DNA of 16,518 nucleotides from positions 1 to 16,518 of the forward strand of contig DDYN01000046.1 of the NCBI GenBank assembly GCA_002347965.1, given 5' to 3'. Each line of letters opens with the position of its first letter. Within the stretch, counting starts at the first letter, position 1. The notes under the pieces are model-generated. The model saw only the letters and a list, made by a program, of their open reading frames with translations, was not told the DNA's origin and searched no databases. Origin of the DNA: UBA2233 sp002347965 [NCBI: Nitrospirae bacterium UBA2233] (GTDB taxonomy: Bacteria > UBA2233). The position numbers were made by a program, and so were the translations under genes. Below are positions 14,440 to 16,518 of the stretch, piece by piece.

Positions 14440-14518
14440 GCATTAGATGCCGTTGGCACCTTTCCGTTGGTAGCCGGCGCGCAGGAGATCGTCGCATTTT
14501 GTTTAATCAGGAGAATGG

Positions 14519-14529
14519 CTTAAATTAAG
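14519..14529. promoter_or_regulatory. AT-rich dyad upstream of the half-ferritin gene
   Basis: CTTAA-A-TTAAG is a perfect 11-bp dyad about 35 nt before the half-ferritin start, within an AT-rich stretch (about 14495-14555). That stretch also contains GATAACTTCTTAAATATC, with opposed GATA/TATC ends. An iron- or redox-responsive operator is conceivable, but the match to a Fur box is poor. Confidence 0.25.
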
Positions 14530-14563
14530 GATAACTTCTTAAATATCAAAAAAGGGGATTGCT

Positions 14564-14878
14564 ATGCCAGATTTCGGAAACCCGTATTCAGGACTCGCCA
14601 ACGACCGTAAGCTAACCCATGAAGAGTTGGTTCGGGCAATACGCTTCATGATTTCGGCAGAATACGAGGCTATTCAGCTCTACATGCAGCTAGCCGAGTC
14701 AACTGACAACAAATTAGCCGTTGAAGTCCTTAAGGATATAGCCGATGAGGAGCGAATTCATGCAGGGGAATTTCTTCGACTCTTAAAAGAGCTTGCCCCG
14801 GATGAAGAAAAATTCTATGCAGAAGGGGCCTCCGAAGTCGAGGAAGAAATCCAAAAATTAAAAAAGGCTCACGACTAG
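14564..14878 (+). CDS. EncFtn-type half-ferritin (ferritin-like domain protein)
   Basis: This 104-residue all-helical ferritin-like protein has two main antiparallel helices (about 18-48 and 50-77) and a charged C-terminal helix. One iron-ligand set per chain is visible: Glu 33 (or Glu 35) in SAEYEAIQLY, and Glu 63 with His 66 in ADEERIHAGEF. This is half of a classical four-helix ferritin centre and the pattern of encapsulated ferritins (Glu, ExxH), which form the diiron site between two chains and oxidise Fe(II). No encapsulin gene lies beside it, and the C-terminus (IQKLKKAHD) lacks an obvious encapsulin-targeting tail, so it may be free-standing. The ATG is preceded by GGGGA with 6 nt spacing. 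The gene is visibly more AT-rich than its neighbours. Rubrerythrin-like annotation is the alternative. Confidence 0.82.
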   Translation: MPDFGNPYSGLANDRKLTHEELVRAIRFMISAEYEAIQLYMQLAESTDNKLAVEVLKDIADEERIHAGEFLRLLKELAPDEEKFYAEGASEVEEEIQKLKKAHD

Positions 14879-14925
14879 GGCGGGAGCATTCAAGTACACC
14901 AAAGCCCAGTCATGGCCCTTTTTTT
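14877..14925 (+). terminator. T7 tract with weak stem after the half-ferritin gene
   Basis: AGGGC (14877-14881) can pair with GCCCT (14915-14919), followed by seven T (14919-14925), but the loop is about 33 nt, so the structure is weak. It overlaps the 3' end of the convergent minus-strand gene. Confidence 0.3.
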
Positions 14926-15836
14926 AAAATATGACGGGTTGCGCTTTCAACGTGAAAGAGCATATCCCCTAGGTAGGAGACGGTACTGCTTGTAACCTGC
15001 TCGGTGGGTTTGGCCCCCTCAACCTTCACACCTGGGTAGGGGGGATCTTTTAGGTAGCCGCCGACGATTACGGCGCGCTCAAGACGCACAAGCTTTTGGC
15101 TACGGGCCGTGATGCGGAGTTTTAGGTTCACCGAAGAAGCATTGTCGGCCTTCCCCATGAAGAGGTAGGCCCCATTAGTTGAAAGGTCAAGGAGCGTATC
15201 CGGGGCGGAGCATATCTCGATGTCCGCATCCGCAAGGTCGCGCCGAAAAAAGAGGGCAATGCCGGCATCCTCGAGACCGTGGACTTTTTCGACCTCGAGT
15301 GTAAGGCTTACAACCGACGGCCGGCCAAGCGTGAGGACCCTTGGGGCATACCCGTAGCGTACCCTAACGAAGTTTTTTAGCCCTTCCAAGGAAGGGGTCG
15401 TTTCGTAGCTAAAAACAAGGGTGGATGCTTTATCCTCTCCAGCGGCCACCGGCAAAGGCAGGTTTTTCAGCCAAAACTTAAGCGTTTTGCTCTCGGCCCG
15501 CCTTTGTACGGAGACGGGAATGAAAAAAGGACTGCCGTCGGCCAGTACGGCCGGTATCCTCCAGCCTGTCTCGCTTATGAGCCCATCTTTCAAGGCTACG
15601 GTATCTGTAAGCAGCATACTAACACGCGCGCCCGGAGATTTTGGGCGTAAGCTTAGAGAAACATCTTTAATGTACCTTGAAGCACCTCCTCCCAAGGGTA
15701 CCTCGAAGGCCCCGGTCTCTTCGATACGAAGGCTCTCTATGGAGCCCTTTCGGCCAACCCAAAAAAAGACGATGGGCGCGGTAAGCATGGATAAAGCAAG
15801 GAAGGCGTAAAGGGCCTTTTTTTTGCCGATTTTCAA
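14910..15836 (-). CDS. Membrane-anchored protein of unknown function
   Basis: I do not recognise this 308-residue protein. It starts with a basic stretch and one hydrophobic segment (about 8-26, KKALYAFLALSMLTAPIVFFWV). No AxA or lipobox site is obvious, so it is probably an N-terminally anchored protein with the remainder outside the cytoplasm. The rest is rich in predicted beta strands (for example SVSLTLEVEKVHG and VNLKLRITARSQKLVRLERAVIVGGYL) and has a single Cys (EICSAP). The start is TTG, chosen because GGAGG (15844-15848) lies 6-7 nt upstream. It follows the membrane protein gene at 15864 by 27 nt, so the two probably form one operon and may act together. Confidence 0.75.
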   Translation of the reverse strand: MKIGKKKALYAFLALSMLTAPIVFFWVGRKGSIESLRIEETGAFEVPLGGGASRYIKDVSLSLRPKSPGARVSMLLTDTVALKDGLISETGWRIPAVLADGSPFFIPVSVQRRAESKTLKFWLKNLPLPVAAGEDKASTLVFSYETTPSLEGLKNFVRVRYGYAPRVLTLGRPSVVSLTLEVEKVHGLEDAGIALFFRRDLADADIEICSAPDTLLDLSTNGAYLFMGKADNASSVNLKLRITARSQKLVRLERAVIVGGYLKDPPYPGVKVEGAKPTEQVTSSTVSYLGDMLFHVESATRHILKKGP

Positions 15837-15863
15837 CGCTTTCCCTCCAAGGCCTGAAGTGGC

Positions 15864-16518
15864 CTATGAAGACAATAGAAATCGAGCAAGAATTCCTAGC
15901 GTCCCAAGAACCAGCAGACCCACACCCATTCGGCCGTAGGCTTTAGCCCTACCCCCTGCGAGGGCCTTATCTACGTTGCCTCTTCCGGCAAGCCCGCCCA
16001 CGAAGGCGGACAGCACGTTAAAAAAGACCCCAAAGAACGCAAGGAGAGAGGCAATTGCCACGTCCGGGAATTTCCTCAAAAGGCAAAAGAGGCAGGCATG
16101 CTTAGGCGTCACCATGCGTAAGGAAAGCTCGGTCTGCAGCGTAAACACAAGCGCAAAAAGACAAAAGACCGAACCAAAAAGAATCGCGAGCACAAAGCCC
16201 CAGGAAAGGGGGAAGGCCCTTCTTGCTAGTGCCCTGAGAGTTGCCGCCACGATCCCAGCCGACAGCAAGGCGTACGCCAAGGCCCCCCATATGTGGTTGG
16301 ATGCATAAACGAACCCAAACCCTCCTTCGAGCACCTCTGTGTAGGCCGAGGTACAGCAGGTAACACGGATCGGCTCGAGCGGCCAGAGGAACCCAAGGTC
16401 CGCCAAAGACTCGACAACCAAAAGTGCCCCCAATGGAACGAGCATTGCGAGCTTCAACCCTAAAAGGGGCTGGTTGTCCTGGCGAATATCGAGGGCGTGC
16501 AGGGCAATCCAAAACCCA
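15864..16518 (-). CDS. Multi-pass membrane protein with CC and CxxC loops (cut by right edge)
   Basis: The reading frame is open to the right edge (GFWIALHALDIRQD... upstream of an internal TTG at 16457), so I treat it as the C-terminal part of a longer protein; at least 217 residues are visible. About five hydrophobic segments are seen. After the first comes a loop with two adjacent cysteines (EPIRVTCCTSAYTEV), and between later helices a loop HACLFCLLRKFPD with a CxxC. A conserved-looking YASNHIWGALAY also stands at a helix start. Paired cysteines and histidines suggest a thiol-redox or metal/haem role, but I know no family that fits. The alternative is that translation begins at TTG 16457 (197 residues). 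It is upstream of, and probably co-transcribed with, the anchored protein at 14910-15836. Confidence 0.7.
   Translation of the reverse strand, partial: GFWIALHALDIRQDNQPLLGLKLAMLVPLGALLVVESLADLGFLWPLEPIRVTCCTSAYTEVLEGGFGFVYASNHIWGALAYALLSAGIVAATLRALARRAFPLSWGFVLAILFGSVFCLFALVFTLQTELSLRMVTPKHACLFCLLRKFPDVAIASLLAFFGVFFNVLSAFVGGLAGRGNVDKALAGGRAKAYGRMGVGLLVLGTLGILARFLLSS

Noticed and set aside
1-16518. tRNA or rRNA genes, CRISPR arrays, insertion sequences
   Set aside because: No tRNA cloverleaf or rRNA segment, no regularly spaced repeats and no transposase or terminal inverted repeats were seen in the gaps, which are all shorter than 250 nt apart from the pseudogene.

Overview
The window reads as a contiguous piece of a bacterial chromosome with moderately high GC content, dense genes, short intergenic gaps and sigma-70-like promoters. 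The housekeeping order rplU-rpmA-(J-protein)-obg-proB, next to an acyl-CoA catabolic cluster that includes a DUF35 protein and a thiolase-fold protein, suggests the former Deltaproteobacteria (Desulfobacterota or a neighbouring phylum). That placement is inferred from gene content only and is low confidence. No rRNA, tRNA, CRISPR array, insertion sequence or phage gene was seen.

Layout. (1) Positions 1-2919, minus strand: a ribosomal/GTPase operon transcribed rplU (L21), rpmA (L27), a zinc-finger-less DnaJ/CbpA-type protein, obg, then proB, which runs off the left edge. (2) Positions 3062-5822, plus strand, divergent: metK, then a two-domain protein with an aminoglycoside-phosphotransferase-like kinase fold and a P-loop kinase/ATPase domain. 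(3) Positions 5953-7846, minus strand: a transglutaminase-like protein and a DUF2804 protein. (4) Positions 7986-11767, minus strand: a five-gene operon (thiolase-fold protein, DUF35 zinc-ribbon/OB protein, MaoC-N protein, MaoC hydratase, acyl-CoA dehydrogenase) behind a promoter with perfect consensus -35 and -10 hexamers. (5) Positions 11942-14408, plus strand: a small membrane protein, a YqaE/Pmp3-like peptide, a decayed SDH_sah-family (ClpP-class serine protease) pseudogene and alanine dehydrogenase. (6) Positions 14564-14878: a half-ferritin of EncFtn type. (7) Positions 14910-16518, minus strand: a membrane-anchored protein and a cysteine-containing multi-pass membrane protein that is cut by the right edge; neither was recognised.

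The most notable system is region 4. Its gene set matches the steroid side-chain beta-oxidation/retro-aldol module of the mycobacterial igr operon (ChsE dehydrogenase, ChsH1/ChsH2 hydratase, Ltp2 aldolase docked on DUF35). Here the ChsH2-like functions are split into two proteins, there is one dehydrogenase instead of two, and the thiolase-fold protein lacks the catalytic cysteines. The hydratase dyad Asp-x4-His is intact in only one of the two MaoC proteins, as expected for a heteromeric hydratase. The likely chemistry is dehydrogenation, hydration and retro-aldol cleavage of a branched acyl-CoA; the substrate cannot be read from the sequence.

The second notable item is the pseudogene at 12506-13371. 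Four single-base losses, each explainable as contraction of a homopolymer, plus one CAG-to-TAG-type stop break an otherwise easily recognised 289-residue protein. Its start and stop still overlap the neighbouring genes.
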